DNA from: an uncultured Collinsella sp.
Lineage (GTDB): Bacteria; Actinomycetota; Coriobacteriia; Coriobacteriales; Coriobacteriaceae
NCBI GenBank assembly: GCA_900541785.1
Contig: UQKY01000037.1
Span: forward strand, 1 to 22,124
Length of the DNA stretch: 22,124 nucleotides
Direction of reading: 5' to 3'
Part shown: positions 13,632 through 21,057 of the stretch, piece after piece
How the letters are laid out: each line of letters starts with the position of its first letter
How positions within the stretch are numbered: position 1 is the first letter of the stretch
The notes under the pieces: generated by a model
What the model saw: only the letters and a program-made list of their open reading frames with translations
The model's database searches: none
What the model was told of the DNA's origin: nothing
Program-made: the position numbers and the translations under genes

Positions 13632-15008
13632 CTAGGCCCTCAGCAGATAACGCACCTCGTAGGGCGCAAGCTCGAGGGTGCCCGTCAGCTCGACCGTGAG
13701 CACACCGTCGGCAAGCAAATCGACAAAAGAGCCGTTGAGCTCGCCGGCGCCAAAGGTGTAAGGCTCGTCCACGGCGTTCACCGCCACGAGCACCGTCGCG
13801 TCGTCGCAGGCGCGCTCGAACAGCAGCTGCTTGTTCTGGATCACCACGTTGCGATAGGCACCGTAGTTGAAAGCACGGGCCGCCGCGTCGTTTGCCGAGC
13901 GCAAGTGCGCCAGCTGCGTGATGAAGGCCGTCAGCTCGTTGGGCGCAGGCTCATCGAGCGCAGGGCGCAGCGCCCAGTCGCCATCGGGGCCGCCCTTTTC
14001 GCCAGGAATCCCCCACTCGCTGCCATAGTAGACGCACGGGATGCCCGGCATGCCAAAGAGCATGCCGTAGGCGGGACGCAGACACGACTTGTCGGTGAGG
14101 ATACTTGCCAGGCGCGGCACATCGTGGTTGTCGACAAACGACAGCAGATGTTTGCCGCGGTAGATGCACCACGGATCGCCGCCAAACTGGCGGTGCAGCG
14201 AATGGGCGATCTCGAACATGTTGACCGAGTTAAAGCTGGAGTACAGGCCCTTGTAGCACTCGTAGTTGGTGCAGGAGTCGAGCATCTCGTCGTTGACGAT
14301 TTGGTTGTAGTCGCCGTGGAGCGTCTCGCCGATCAGCACAAAGTCGGGCTTGAGCTCACGGGTAAAGACGTGCAGGCGGCGCATAAAGTCGCGGTCGAGC
14401 ATATAGGCAACGTCCAGGCGCAGGCCGTCGACGCCAAAGACGTCGGCCCAACGGCGCACGGACTCTAGCAGGTAATCGACCACAGCGGGATTTTGCAGGT
14501 TGAGCTTCACAAGCTCAAAATGGCCTTCCCAGCCCTCGTACCAAAAGCCGTCACCATAGCAGGAGTCGCCGTCAAAGCTAATGTGGAACCAGTCCTTGTA
14601 CGGCGAGTCCCACTTACGCTCCTGCACATCGCGGAAGGCCCAAAAGCCACGGCCCACATGGTTGAAGACCGCGTCGAGTACCACGCGGATGCCGTGGGCA
14701 TGCAGCGTCTCGCACACGGCGGCAAAGTCGGCATCCCCACCCAGGCGTCGATCGATATGGCGTAGGCTGCGCGTATCGTAGCCGTGGCTATCAGACTCGA
14801 GCGGCGGGTTGATCAGCACAGCGCCAATACCGAGTTCTTGCAGGTAGTCGGCCCATTGGGCGATTTTCATGATAGGAGCATCGGGGTTGGGCGCGGCGTT
14901 GGCAGCCTGGGCGAGTTCATCCTCGGCAACGGGTGCGGCGTTTTCGCGCGGAGCCCCGCAAAAGCCCAGCGGATAGATCTGATAGAACGTCGTCTCGTAT
15001 GCCCACAT
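13632..15008 (-). CDS. GH13 alpha-glucanase (maltogenic amylase/cyclomaltodextrinase-like)
   Basis: A 458-aa glycoside hydrolase family 13 enzyme acting on alpha-1,4-glucans or maltodextrins. The conserved regions are DAVFNH (112-117), GLRLDV with nucleophile Asp199, IGETL with acid/base Glu228, and FVDNHDVPR with Asp296. The C-terminal beta domain ends at residue 458. There is no signal peptide, so it should work on imported oligosaccharides in the cytoplasm. The ATG has GGGAGG five bases upstream, and a TACAAT -10-like box lies at 15044-15049 without a clear -35. It is followed after three bases by the glycosylase gene. A glucosyltransferase of the same clan is possible; exact specificity is not readable. 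Confidence 0.92.
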   Translation of the reverse strand: MWAYETTFYQIYPLGFCGAPRENAAPVAEDELAQAANAAPNPDAPIMKIAQWADYLQELGIGAVLINPPLESDSHGYDTRSLRHIDRRLGGDADFAAVCETLHAHGIRVVLDAVFNHVGRGFWAFRDVQERKWDSPYKDWFHISFDGDSCYGDGFWYEGWEGHFELVKLNLQNPAVVDYLLESVRRWADVFGVDGLRLDVAYMLDRDFMRRLHVFTRELKPDFVLIGETLHGDYNQIVNDEMLDSCTNYECYKGLYSSFNSVNMFEIAHSLHRQFGGDPWCIYRGKHLLSFVDNHDVPRLASILTDKSCLRPAYGMLFGMPGIPCVYYGSEWGIPGEKGGPDGDWALRPALDEPAPNELTAFITQLAHLRSANDAAARAFNYGAYRNVVIQNKQLLFERACDDATVLVAVNAVDEPYTFGAGELNGSFVDLLADGVLTVELTGTLELAPYEVRYLLRA

Positions 15009-15079
15009 AACAGCCTCCCGGTAAGCTCAACACAACGACATCCATTGTATGCCCAGCTTGTATCCTCTCCCCCAAAATA

Positions 15080-15146
15080 AGTTGCGGTGGAATAGTTCCT
15101 GTCTGGGCCTTCAGAAGCCTTAAACAGGAGCTATTCCACCGCAACT
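15080..15146 (-). repeat. Long hairpin repeat, copy A (possible sotB terminator)
   Basis: Arms 15080-15102 and 15124-15146 are a 23-bp inverted repeat with one mismatch, starting GTTGCGGTGGAATAGTTCCT. The 21-base loop holds a small inner hairpin (GGCCTT/AAGCC). The same arm recurs at 19220-19282. Read on the minus strand the stem starts 15 bases after the sotB stop and is followed by TTATTTTGG, so it may end sotB transcripts. Confidence 0.8.
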
Positions 15147-15161
15147 GATGAGGGGACGTGA

Positions 15162-16358
15162 TTAGGCGACGGGCTTGGCGCGGCGGATGGCTGGGAACAT
15201 CACCGTGATGGCGAGGATAACGCCCACGACGGCAATCGCCCCGCCCGCGAAGCCGATCCAGGCGATACCGGGACCCGAAACCACGGCGCCGCCGATTGCG
15301 GTGCCCGTGCCGATACCGAGGTTAAACAGGCCCGAGAAGATCGACATGGCGACGGCCGACGAATCTGCCGGCGTGTGCTTGATGAGCTCGGCCTGAAACG
15401 CCACGTTAAAGGCCGTGGCGCAGCAACCCCACAGTGCGCAGACGGCAAGCACTGTCACGAGCGACGATGCGGCCGGCCCCATGAGCAGCAGGGCCACCGG
15501 CACGCCGGAGAGCGTGATAGCAAGGAACGGAAAACGGTGCCCGTCGAACAGGCGGCTGAACAGCCAGCTGCCCACCAAGCCGGAACAGCCAAACGCCGTC
15601 AGCGTCATGGTGATGGCGCCCGCATCGACGTGCGCGACCTGCGCCAGGAAGGGCTCGATATAGCTGTAGCTTGCGTAATAGCCGGTCGCCATGAAGACCG
15701 TGACTGCGTAGAGCGCGATGAGGAGCGGGTTCTTGAGCAGCTCGGGCAGCTGTTTGACAGTAAAGCGCTCACCCGCCGGCATGGCCGGGAACACCGCTGC
15801 CTGGTAGACGACCGCGATGGCTGAGAGGCCCCCGACCACGGCAAACGTCATGCGCCAGCCCACGGCCAAGCCAATGGCGCGACCGAGCGGCAGGCCAAAG
15901 ATCTGCGCGATGGACGAGCCCGTAGCGATCATGCTGATGGCGAGCGCGCCGTGGCGAGTGTCGACCAGGCGCGAGGCCATAATCGAGGCGACTGACCAGA
16001 ACACGGCATGTGCGCAAGCGACCACCAGGCGCGCGCAGACCAGGATGGGATAGGTCGGCGCCACAGCGGACAGGAACTGACCGAGCGAGAACACAGCCAG
16101 CACGCCCAGCAGCATCCGCTTGAACTCAAAGCGCGAGGCGAACACCATGAGCGGCAGCGACAGCAGCATGACGCCCCAGGCATAGACCGAGATCATGATG
16201 CCCGCCTGGGCCTCGGTGAGCGAGAACGACGCGGCGATATCAGTCAAAAGGCCGATGGGCATAAACTCCGACGTGTTGAACACGAACGCACAGCAGGTGA
16301 GCCCGACGAGTGGGAGCCACTGCCTGAGCGTGATGCCGTCTTGCCTTGCCTGACTCAT
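15162..16358 (-). CDS. sotB: SotB-like sugar efflux transporter (MFS, DHA1 type)
   Basis: A 398-aa major facilitator superfamily carrier with about 12 hydrophobic segments. It resembles E. coli SotB throughout: AFVFNTSEFMPIGLLTDIA, AGIMISVYAWGV, AHAVFWSV, SMIATGSSIAQIFGLPLGR, GWRMTF, YYASYSYIEPF and AMSIFSGLFNLGIG. SotB exports sugars or related compounds driven by the proton gradient; the substrate here is unknown. The ATG at 16356-16358 (MSQARQ) has GGAG nine bases upstream. A TTG five codons earlier overlaps that site and is less likely. The gene has its own promoter candidate and is followed by hairpin repeat A. Glucanase and PTS genes nearby make a carbohydrate role plausible. Confidence 0.88.
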   Translation of the reverse strand: MSQARQDGITLRQWLPLVGLTCCAFVFNTSEFMPIGLLTDIAASFSLTEAQAGIMISVYAWGVMLLSLPLMVFASRFEFKRMLLGVLAVFSLGQFLSAVAPTYPILVCARLVVACAHAVFWSVASIMASRLVDTRHGALAISMIATGSSIAQIFGLPLGRAIGLAVGWRMTFAVVGGLSAIAVVYQAAVFPAMPAGERFTVKQLPELLKNPLLIALYAVTVFMATGYYASYSYIEPFLAQVAHVDAGAITMTLTAFGCSGLVGSWLFSRLFDGHRFPFLAITLSGVPVALLLMGPAASSLVTVLAVCALWGCCATAFNVAFQAELIKHTPADSSAVAMSIFSGLFNLGIGTGTAIGGAVVSGPGIAWIGFAGGAIAVVGVILAITVMFPAIRRAKPVA

Positions 16359-16391
16359 ATATAACATCTCCAATCATTTTGAGCGGAGGCG

Positions 16392-16438
16392 ATTATATAG
16401 CAACGGTCCCGCATCCGTCAGTAACGGACACGGGACCG
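16392..16438 (-). promoter_or_regulatory. sotB promoter candidate overlapped by a palindrome
   Basis: On the minus strand a perfect TATAAT (16392-16397) lies 18 bases after CTGACG (16416-16421). The upstream box and spacer sit inside an interrupted palindrome: CGGTCCCG (16404-16411) with CGGGACCG (16431-16438), and inside it TCCGT (16414-16418) with ACGGA (16424-16428). It could be an operator, or the stem of a weak feoAB terminator, although only TTGC follows the stem. Confidence 0.5.
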
Positions 16439-16478
16439 AAACAATTCGATACACAGAGGTTGCGCCGTCAATAAATAA

Positions 16479-18839
16479 CTAAGCCAGCCCCAGCAATATG
16501 CCCGCCGAATGCACGACAAACGCCACAATCCAGGCAACGGCGACCTGAAACGCGAATACAGCCACGGCATAGCGCGTGCCCAACTCGCTCTTGACGGCGC
16601 CGATTGCCGCCACACAAGGCGGGTACAGCAACGTAAAGACCAAGAACACGTAGGCGGTAAACGGCGAAAACATGGTCGACAGCGCCGCGGGAGAGGTTGC
16701 GCCCAAAAGCACCGTGAGCGTCGAGATGACGCTCTCCTTGGCAATGAGCCCCGTGACGAGCGCCGTCGAGGCGCGCCAGTCGCCAAAGCCGAGCGGGGCC
16801 AACACCGGCGCGATGATGCTACCCAGACCGGCAAGCAGGCTTTGCGACTGGTCGGCGACCACGTTAAAGCGGATGTCGAACGTCTGAAGGAACCAGATGA
16901 CCACGGTCGCGGCAAAGATAATGGTAAAGGCCTTGGTGATGAAGTCCTTGGCCTTATCCCATGCCAGCATCACCGTCGTCTTGACGCTCGGCAGGCGGTA
17001 ATTGGGGAGCTCCATGATAAACGGCACCGGGTCGCCCTTAAATGCCGTGCGGTTGAGCACCAAAGCCGCGACGCAGCCGACCACGATACCGATCAGATAG
17101 AGCGAGACCATGGCGGGAACCGTCGCCTGCGGGAAAAACGCCCCGCACAGCAAGCCGTAAACCGGCAGCTTGGCTGAGCAGCTCATAAACGGCGTGAGCA
17201 TGACCGTCATCTTGCGGTCGTGCTCGGATGGGAGCGTACGGGTCGACATGATAGCCGGCACGGTGCAGCCAAAACCGACGAGCATGGGCACGAAACTGCG
17301 GCCCGACAGGCCAAAGCGACGCAACACCTTATCCATGACAAAGGCCACGCGCGCCATGTAGCCGGAGTCTTCCAGAATGGAGAGGAACAAGAAGAGCACA
17401 ACGATAATCGGCAGAAAGGTCAGCACGCTGCCCACACCCGTAAGCACGCCGTCCACGGCCAGCGAGCGCACCACGTCGTTGGTACCGAACGCCTTGAGGC
17501 CCGCATCGGCCGAGGCGATGATGGCAGCGATACCGTCCTCCATAAGTCCCTGCAACGCCGCGCCGATCACGCCAAACGTCAGCCAAAAGACGAGGCCCAT
17601 GATCACCAAAAACGCCGGAATGGCTGTGTAACGACCTGTCAGGATGCGGTCAATCTTGACGGAGCGCACGTGCTCGCGGCTCTCGTGCGGCTTGACGACA
17701 CAGCGCCCGCACACGTCGCCGATAAAGCTAAAGCGCATGTCGGCCAGCGCGGACAGGCGGTCGGTGCCGGCCTCGCCCTCCATCTGGGTAATGATGTGCT
17801 CGATGGCGTCGAGCTCGTTGCGATCCAGGTGAAGTGCCTCGGTCACCAGCTCGTCGCCCTCAACCAGCTTGGTCGCCGCAAAGCGCACCGGGATGTGCGC
17901 CGTCACGGCATGGTCCTCGATAAGGTTGGCAATGCCGTGGATGCAGCGATGCAGTGCACCGCCGTCCGAGCCATCGGGCGCACAGAAGTCCAGGCGACCG
18001 GGGCGCTCGCGGAACCGCGCCACGTGCAAGGCATGATCCACCAGCTCGCCGATACCCTCGTTGCGGGCAGCGCTAATGGGGACAACGGGCACGCCCAACA
18101 GGCTCTCGAGCAGGTTGACGTCCACGGCGCCGCCGTTGGCCGTCACCTCGTCCATCATGTTGAGCGCGATGACCATGGGGCGGTCGAGCTCCATAAGCTG
18201 CAGCGTCAGGTACAGGTTACGTTCGATGTTGGTGGCGTCGATGATATCGATGATGGCGTCGGGGCGCTCGTCGAGGATGAACTGACGGCTCACGACCTCT
18301 TCACCTGTGTACGGCGACAGCGAATAGATGCCGGGCAGGTCGGTAACGCTCGCCTCGGGGTGGTTACGGATAGTGCCGTCCTTGCGGTCGACCGTCACGC
18401 CGGGAAAGTTACCGACGTGCTGGTTGGAGCCCGTAAGCTGGTTGAACAGCGTGGTCTTGCCGCAGTTTTGGTTACCGGCAAGGGCAAAATGCAGCGGTGC
18501 GCCCTCGGGCACGGCCGTCTTGGCAGCACGGGGCGAATACGTCCCCTCGCCGAGTGCCGGATGCTCCGTCGTGCCGATTGCGGCGTTAGCGCGCGGGCCG
18601 GTATCGGTGTCGTGCACATCCACGAGCTCAATGCGTGCGGCATCGTCCTTGCGCAGCGTCAGCTCGTAGCCACGCAGGCGAATCTCGAGCGGGTCGCCCA
18701 TGGGGGCGTACTTCATCATGGTGACTTCGGTGCCCGGCGTTAGGCCCATGTCCAAAATATGCTGTCGAAGCGCCTGGTCGTCCGATGCCACCGATGCGAC
18801 AACGGCGTCCTTTCCAATCTCGAGTGTATCGAGCCTCAC
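16479..18839 (-). CDS. feoB: Fused FeoA-FeoB ferrous iron transport protein
   Basis: A 786-aa protein joining a FeoA domain (SH3-like, residues about 1-75) to FeoB through a linker of about 40 residues. FeoB imports Fe(II) across the cytoplasmic membrane. The G domain shows G1 GNQNCGKTT (122-130), the GNFPGVTVD switch region, G3 DLPG (167-170), G4 NMMD (227-230) and SAARNEG. The membrane part has the two Cys-containing gate motifs GFGCTVPAIMSTR and TPFMSCSAKLPVYG and several hydrophobic helices. The GTG at 18837-18839 has GGGAGGAG seven bases upstream and starts at the FeoA fold. A longer reading frame from 19076 would run through the promoter and tandem repeats and is rejected. No separate feoA is visible. 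Confidence 0.95.
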   Translation of the reverse strand: MRLDTLEIGKDAVVASVASDDQALRQHILDMGLTPGTEVTMMKYAPMGDPLEIRLRGYELTLRKDDAARIELVDVHDTDTGPRANAAIGTTEHPALGEGTYSPRAAKTAVPEGAPLHFALAGNQNCGKTTLFNQLTGSNQHVGNFPGVTVDRKDGTIRNHPEASVTDLPGIYSLSPYTGEEVVSRQFILDERPDAIIDIIDATNIERNLYLTLQLMELDRPMVIALNMMDEVTANGGAVDVNLLESLLGVPVVPISAARNEGIGELVDHALHVARFRERPGRLDFCAPDGSDGGALHRCIHGIANLIEDHAVTAHIPVRFAATKLVEGDELVTEALHLDRNELDAIEHIITQMEGEAGTDRLSALADMRFSFIGDVCGRCVVKPHESREHVRSVKIDRILTGRYTAIPAFLVIMGLVFWLTFGVIGAALQGLMEDGIAAIIASADAGLKAFGTNDVVRSLAVDGVLTGVGSVLTFLPIIVVLFLFLSILEDSGYMARVAFVMDKVLRRFGLSGRSFVPMLVGFGCTVPAIMSTRTLPSEHDRKMTVMLTPFMSCSAKLPVYGLLCGAFFPQATVPAMVSLYLIGIVVGCVAALVLNRTAFKGDPVPFIMELPNYRLPSVKTTVMLAWDKAKDFITKAFTIIFAATVVIWFLQTFDIRFNVVADQSQSLLAGLGSIIAPVLAPLGFGDWRASTALVTGLIAKESVISTLTVLLGATSPAALSTMFSPFTAYVFLVFTLLYPPCVAAIGAVKSELGTRYAVAVFAFQVAVAWIVAFVVHSAGILLGLA

Positions 18840-18881
18840 GTCCGTGCTCCTCCCCCGGCGCCCACAGGGCGTTGCATTTAT

Positions 18882-18914
18882 GTTCACCATGGCTAACCGT
18901 TTGCCATGGCTAAC
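18882..18914. promoter_or_regulatory. Tandem palindromic operator candidates of feoAB
   Basis: GTTCACCATGGCTAAC (18882-18897) and GTTTGCCATGGCTAAC (18899-18914) are two imperfect palindromes with a 17-base period. On the minus strand each reads GTTAGCCATGG. They lie just downstream of the predicted feoAB start site, a typical repressor position. GTTAGCC resembles part of the DtxR/IdeR box, but the spacing differs, so the regulator is unknown. Confidence 0.5.
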
Positions 18915-18928
18915 CAATTTAACCATGC

Positions 18929-18958
18929 ATGATAGCGCGAACATACAACGATGTTCAA
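18929..18958 (-). promoter_or_regulatory. feoAB promoter candidate
   Basis: On the minus strand TTGAAC (18953-18958) lies 18 bases before TATCAT (18929-18934). An inverted repeat GAACAT-N6-ATGTTC (18939-18956) overlaps the -35 side. The start site would be near 18922, placing the tandem palindromes at about +8 to +40. Confidence 0.5.
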
Positions 18959-19005
18959 TCAGCAAATTGGCGCAATGGGGACAGGCAGGAGAGTTCAGGG
19001 CCATA

Positions 19006-19205
19006 GTTTCCCGATGAGGCCTCTCGGGGAAACTACATCCCAGAATTCCGGCTCGAAACGGGATATGGTTTCCCAAACAGGCCTCTTACGGAAAATGCAT
19101 CCCGGAATCCCCGCTCGAAACGGGACGCGCTTTCCCAGTCGAGGCCCTATGGGAAACTGCGTCCCACCTTGAAAGGCAAAACTGGGGCGCAGTTTCCGGG
19201 CGGGG
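19006..19205. repeat. 62-bp tandem repeat, about 3.2 units
   Basis: Units start at 19006, 19068, 19130 and 19192, an exact 62-base period. Units 1 and 2 agree at 48 of 62 positions by eye; unit 3 is more diverged and unit 4 is partial. Each begins GTTTCCC or similar and contains an inverted repeat (GTTTCCC with GGGAAAC around AGGCC) and a second one (TCCC with CGGGA). The array lies upstream of the feoAB promoter in the gene-free stretch 18840-19311. Confidence 0.85.
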
Positions 19206-19219
19206 CATCAAAAACGAAG

Positions 19220-19282
19220 TTGCGGTGGAATAGTTCCTGGATGGGCTGGTTGATGCCCCAGATAGGAACTATTTCACCGCAA
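19220..19282 (-). repeat. Long hairpin repeat, copy B (possible hydrolase terminator)
   Basis: TTGCGGTGGAATAGTTCCT (19220-19238) pairs with 19264-19282, 19 bp with one mismatch. The loop holds an inner TGGGC/GCCCCA stem. The arm matches copy A at 15080-15146. On the minus strand it starts 29 bases after the hydrolase stop and is followed by TTCGTTTTTG, consistent with a terminator. Confidence 0.8.
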
Positions 19283-19311
19283 GTTATTGAAGGGCTTGGA
19301 TGCCGGGACTC

Positions 19312-20211
19312 TTACAGATGGCGCTCGAGGAAGCGGAAGGCCAGGCGGATCCAGGGACGGACGGAAACCTGCTTGTCCTCGTTGTCGACCGCGGTGTTGG
19401 CGTTGCCGAGCGAAAGGCCGTGACCACCTTGGTCAAAGACGTGCATCTCGCAAGGGACGCCCTCCTCTGCCATGCGTTGGGCAAACGGATAGACCTGCGC
19501 GATCGGCGCCGTTTTGTCGTCGGACACGCCCCACACAAAGGTCGGTGGCATCTGACGCGAAACATGCGTGGTGGGGCAGATGTCGGCCAGATGCTCGTCA
19601 GTTGCCTCGCCGCCCGTCACCATCGACAGGTAGTCGTTGAGCAAATCGCGCCCCGTCTTGCCGCCCGTCTTGGGCACACGCAAGTCAATGCGCGGATCGC
19701 GCGTCTGCATGTCGCGCACATAGGCAAAGTCGAGCAATGGATAGCCCAGCACCACGGCATCGGGACGAATGTCGTCCGGACGCGCCCCGGCAAGTGCCGC
19801 AAAGGGGCCGGTCTTCCACTGTGTTGCCAGCGAGGCGCAAATCATGCCGCCAGCAGAAAAGCCCACGACGCACACGCGCTTAGGATCGACATGCCACTCG
19901 TCGGCGTTGGCGCGCACCGTGGCGACCATCTTGGCAAGATCTGCCTGGGGGTGCGGAAAGCTCACGTCACCCGTAGAACTCGTGACATAGTTGAGCACAA
20001 AGGCCTGGTAACCGTGATCCAAAAACGCAAACGCCACAGGATCCTGCTCATGCGGAGCGATATGCGTAAACGCACCTCCGCCACAGATAATCACCGCGGG
20101 GCGGCGGCCATTCGGTTTATCGGGCAACGGCTCGGCACCCAAATACGTAAACGTCGCCGGATAATCCTCGGTCGGCTCCTCGCCCCACAGCGCATGGTTC
20201 TCGACAATCAT
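19312..20211 (-). CDS. Alpha/beta hydrolase (carboxylesterase/acetyl-xylan-esterase-like)
   Basis: A 299-aa serine hydrolase of the alpha/beta fold. The nucleophile is Ser119 in GFSAGG, the oxyanion loop is CGGGAF (43-48), the acid is probably Asp231 or Asp232 in WGVSDDKTAP, and the catalytic His264 lies in QGGHGLSLGN. It resembles the BD-FAE/acetyl esterase group, which removes acyl groups from small esters or plant sugars. No signal peptide is seen, so it is probably cytoplasmic. The ATG at 20209-20211 has GGGAG five bases upstream; an in-frame extension back to 20418 crosses the promoter and is rejected. The true substrate is unknown. It is divergent from the PTS gene. Confidence 0.9.
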   Translation of the reverse strand: MIVENHALWGEEPTEDYPATFTYLGAEPLPDKPNGRRPAVIICGGGAFTHIAPHEQDPVAFAFLDHGYQAFVLNYVTSSTGDVSFPHPQADLAKMVATVRANADEWHVDPKRVCVVGFSAGGMICASLATQWKTGPFAALAGARPDDIRPDAVVLGYPLLDFAYVRDMQTRDPRIDLRVPKTGGKTGRDLLNDYLSMVTGGEATDEHLADICPTTHVSRQMPPTFVWGVSDDKTAPIAQVYPFAQRMAEEGVPCEMHVFDQGGHGLSLGNANTAVDNEDKQVSVRPWIRLAFRFLERHL

Positions 20212-20230
20212 ATGTGCTCCCTTCGCGCAA

Positions 20231-20258
20231 ATTATGCGCCCTTGTTTTTCGCCTTCAA
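20231..20258 (-). promoter_or_regulatory. Hydrolase gene promoter candidate
   Basis: On the minus strand TTGAAG (20253-20258) lies 16 bases before CATAAT (20231-20236). The transcript would begin near 20224, with a leader of about 13 bases. Confidence 0.5.
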
Positions 20259-20337
20259 GCGTACCCCACTTGAACCCGTGGCGCAGAAACACTCCGGCAA
20301 TAAGTTTCCCTTCAACTGATATATCACATAATCCCAG

Positions 20338-20366
20338 TTCAGAGGTATCGTTGAGCAGCGTAGAAT
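20338..20366 (+). promoter_or_regulatory. PTS EIIA promoter candidate
   Basis: TTCAGA (20338-20343) and TAGAAT (20361-20366) are separated by 17 bases, matching consensus at 4/6 and 5/6. The leader of about 80 bases would contain the palindromic operator candidate at 20391-20407. Confidence 0.4.
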
Positions 20367-20390
20367 AGGGGCGTTGACCAAGCCGCGAAA

Positions 20391-20407
20391 CACATGTGAA
20401 ACGTTTC
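20391..20407. promoter_or_regulatory. LacI-family-like operator in the PTS EIIA leader
   Basis: GAAACGTTTC (20398-20407) is a perfect palindrome with the central CG typical of LacI/GalR-family and catabolite operators. CACATGTG (20391-20398), another perfect palindrome, abuts it. Both lie between the promoter candidate and the start codon. The binding protein is inferred only at family level. Confidence 0.45.
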
Positions 20408-20454
20408 CGGCAAACCAAACGCGCGATATGCGCCTATTTAAGTTGGAGGCAACT

Positions 20455-21018
20455 ATGGGTCTGCTCGATTCGCTTAAGTCCACCTTCACCTCGACCGGCG
20501 AGGCGTCCGTTCCGCCCGCAGCAAGCTTCGCTACCCGCGAAGGCGTCATCTATGCCCCCGTCAACGGCGTGCTCATCAACCTGGACGAGGTTCCCGACGA
20601 GACGATCGCCTCGGGCATGCTTGGCCAGGGCTATGGCATCGAGCCCATTACCGGCACCATCTATGCGCCCGCCAACGGCCGCATCGGCGCCACCACTGTC
20701 ACCAACCACTCCATTGGCATGATCACCGAGGACGGTCTTCGCGTGTTCATCCATGTTGGCCTGGGCACCGTGGAAATGAACGGCAAGGGTTTTGCCCGCT
20801 TTGTCGAGATGGGCGATGTGGTCAAGGCAGGCCAGCCGCTCATCAGCTTCGACCGCGAGGCCATTAAGGCCGCTGGTCACGAGGACATCGTGACCGTCAT
20901 CGTCTCCGAGCTCGATCGTCTTAAGAGCATCGACCATGTCGGCGAATCTGGAACGCTTATCGGCGGCAACCCGCTCGTCAAGCTGGGCGACCCGCTGCTG
21001 GTAGCCAAGACCAAGTAG
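20455..21018 (+). CDS. crr: PTS glucose-type EIIA protein
   Basis: A 187-aa stand-alone EIIA of the glucose PTS family. It passes phosphate from HPr to a sugar-specific EIIB, and in many bacteria also signals carbon status. The phosphorylated residue is His100 in FIHVGLGTVEMNG, and the second active-site histidine is His85 in NHSIGM. APVNGVLINLDEVPD and APANGRIGATT are family blocks. The ATG at 20455 has TGGAGG five bases upstream and begins MGLLDSL; a longer in-frame start at 20374 lacks such a site. The protein is slightly longer than the usual 160-170 aa because of an N-terminal extension. No EIIB or EIIC lies alongside, so its partner must be elsewhere. Confidence 0.93.
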   Translation: MGLLDSLKSTFTSTGEASVPPAASFATREGVIYAPVNGVLINLDEVPDETIASGMLGQGYGIEPITGTIYAPANGRIGATTVTNHSIGMITEDGLRVFIHVGLGTVEMNGKGFARFVEMGDVVKAGQPLISFDREAIKAAGHEDIVTVIVSELDRLKSIDHVGESGTLIGGNPLVKLGDPLLVAKTK

Positions 21019-21057
21019 CCAGGCCCCGCGCCATACAGCCAAAAGGCACCTCGTCAA

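Noticed and set aside
17220..18743. Plus-strand open frame of 507 codons inside feoAB
   Set aside because: It is antisense to a certain FeoB; the translation is His/Val/Ala-rich without domains.
18939..18956. A second LexA box (GAACAT...ATGTTC) at the feoAB promoter
   Set aside because: The half-sites are separated by ten bases between GAAC and GTTC rather than four, so it does not fit the LexA operator.
18840..19076. N-terminal extension of feoAB from an upstream start
   Set aside because: It would translate the promoter, operator palindromes and part of the tandem repeats; GTG at 18839 has a strong ribosome-binding site and starts at the FeoA fold.
19006..19205. CRISPR array
   Set aside because: The whole 62-base unit is repeated with drift; there are no identical short repeats separated by unique spacers and no cas genes.
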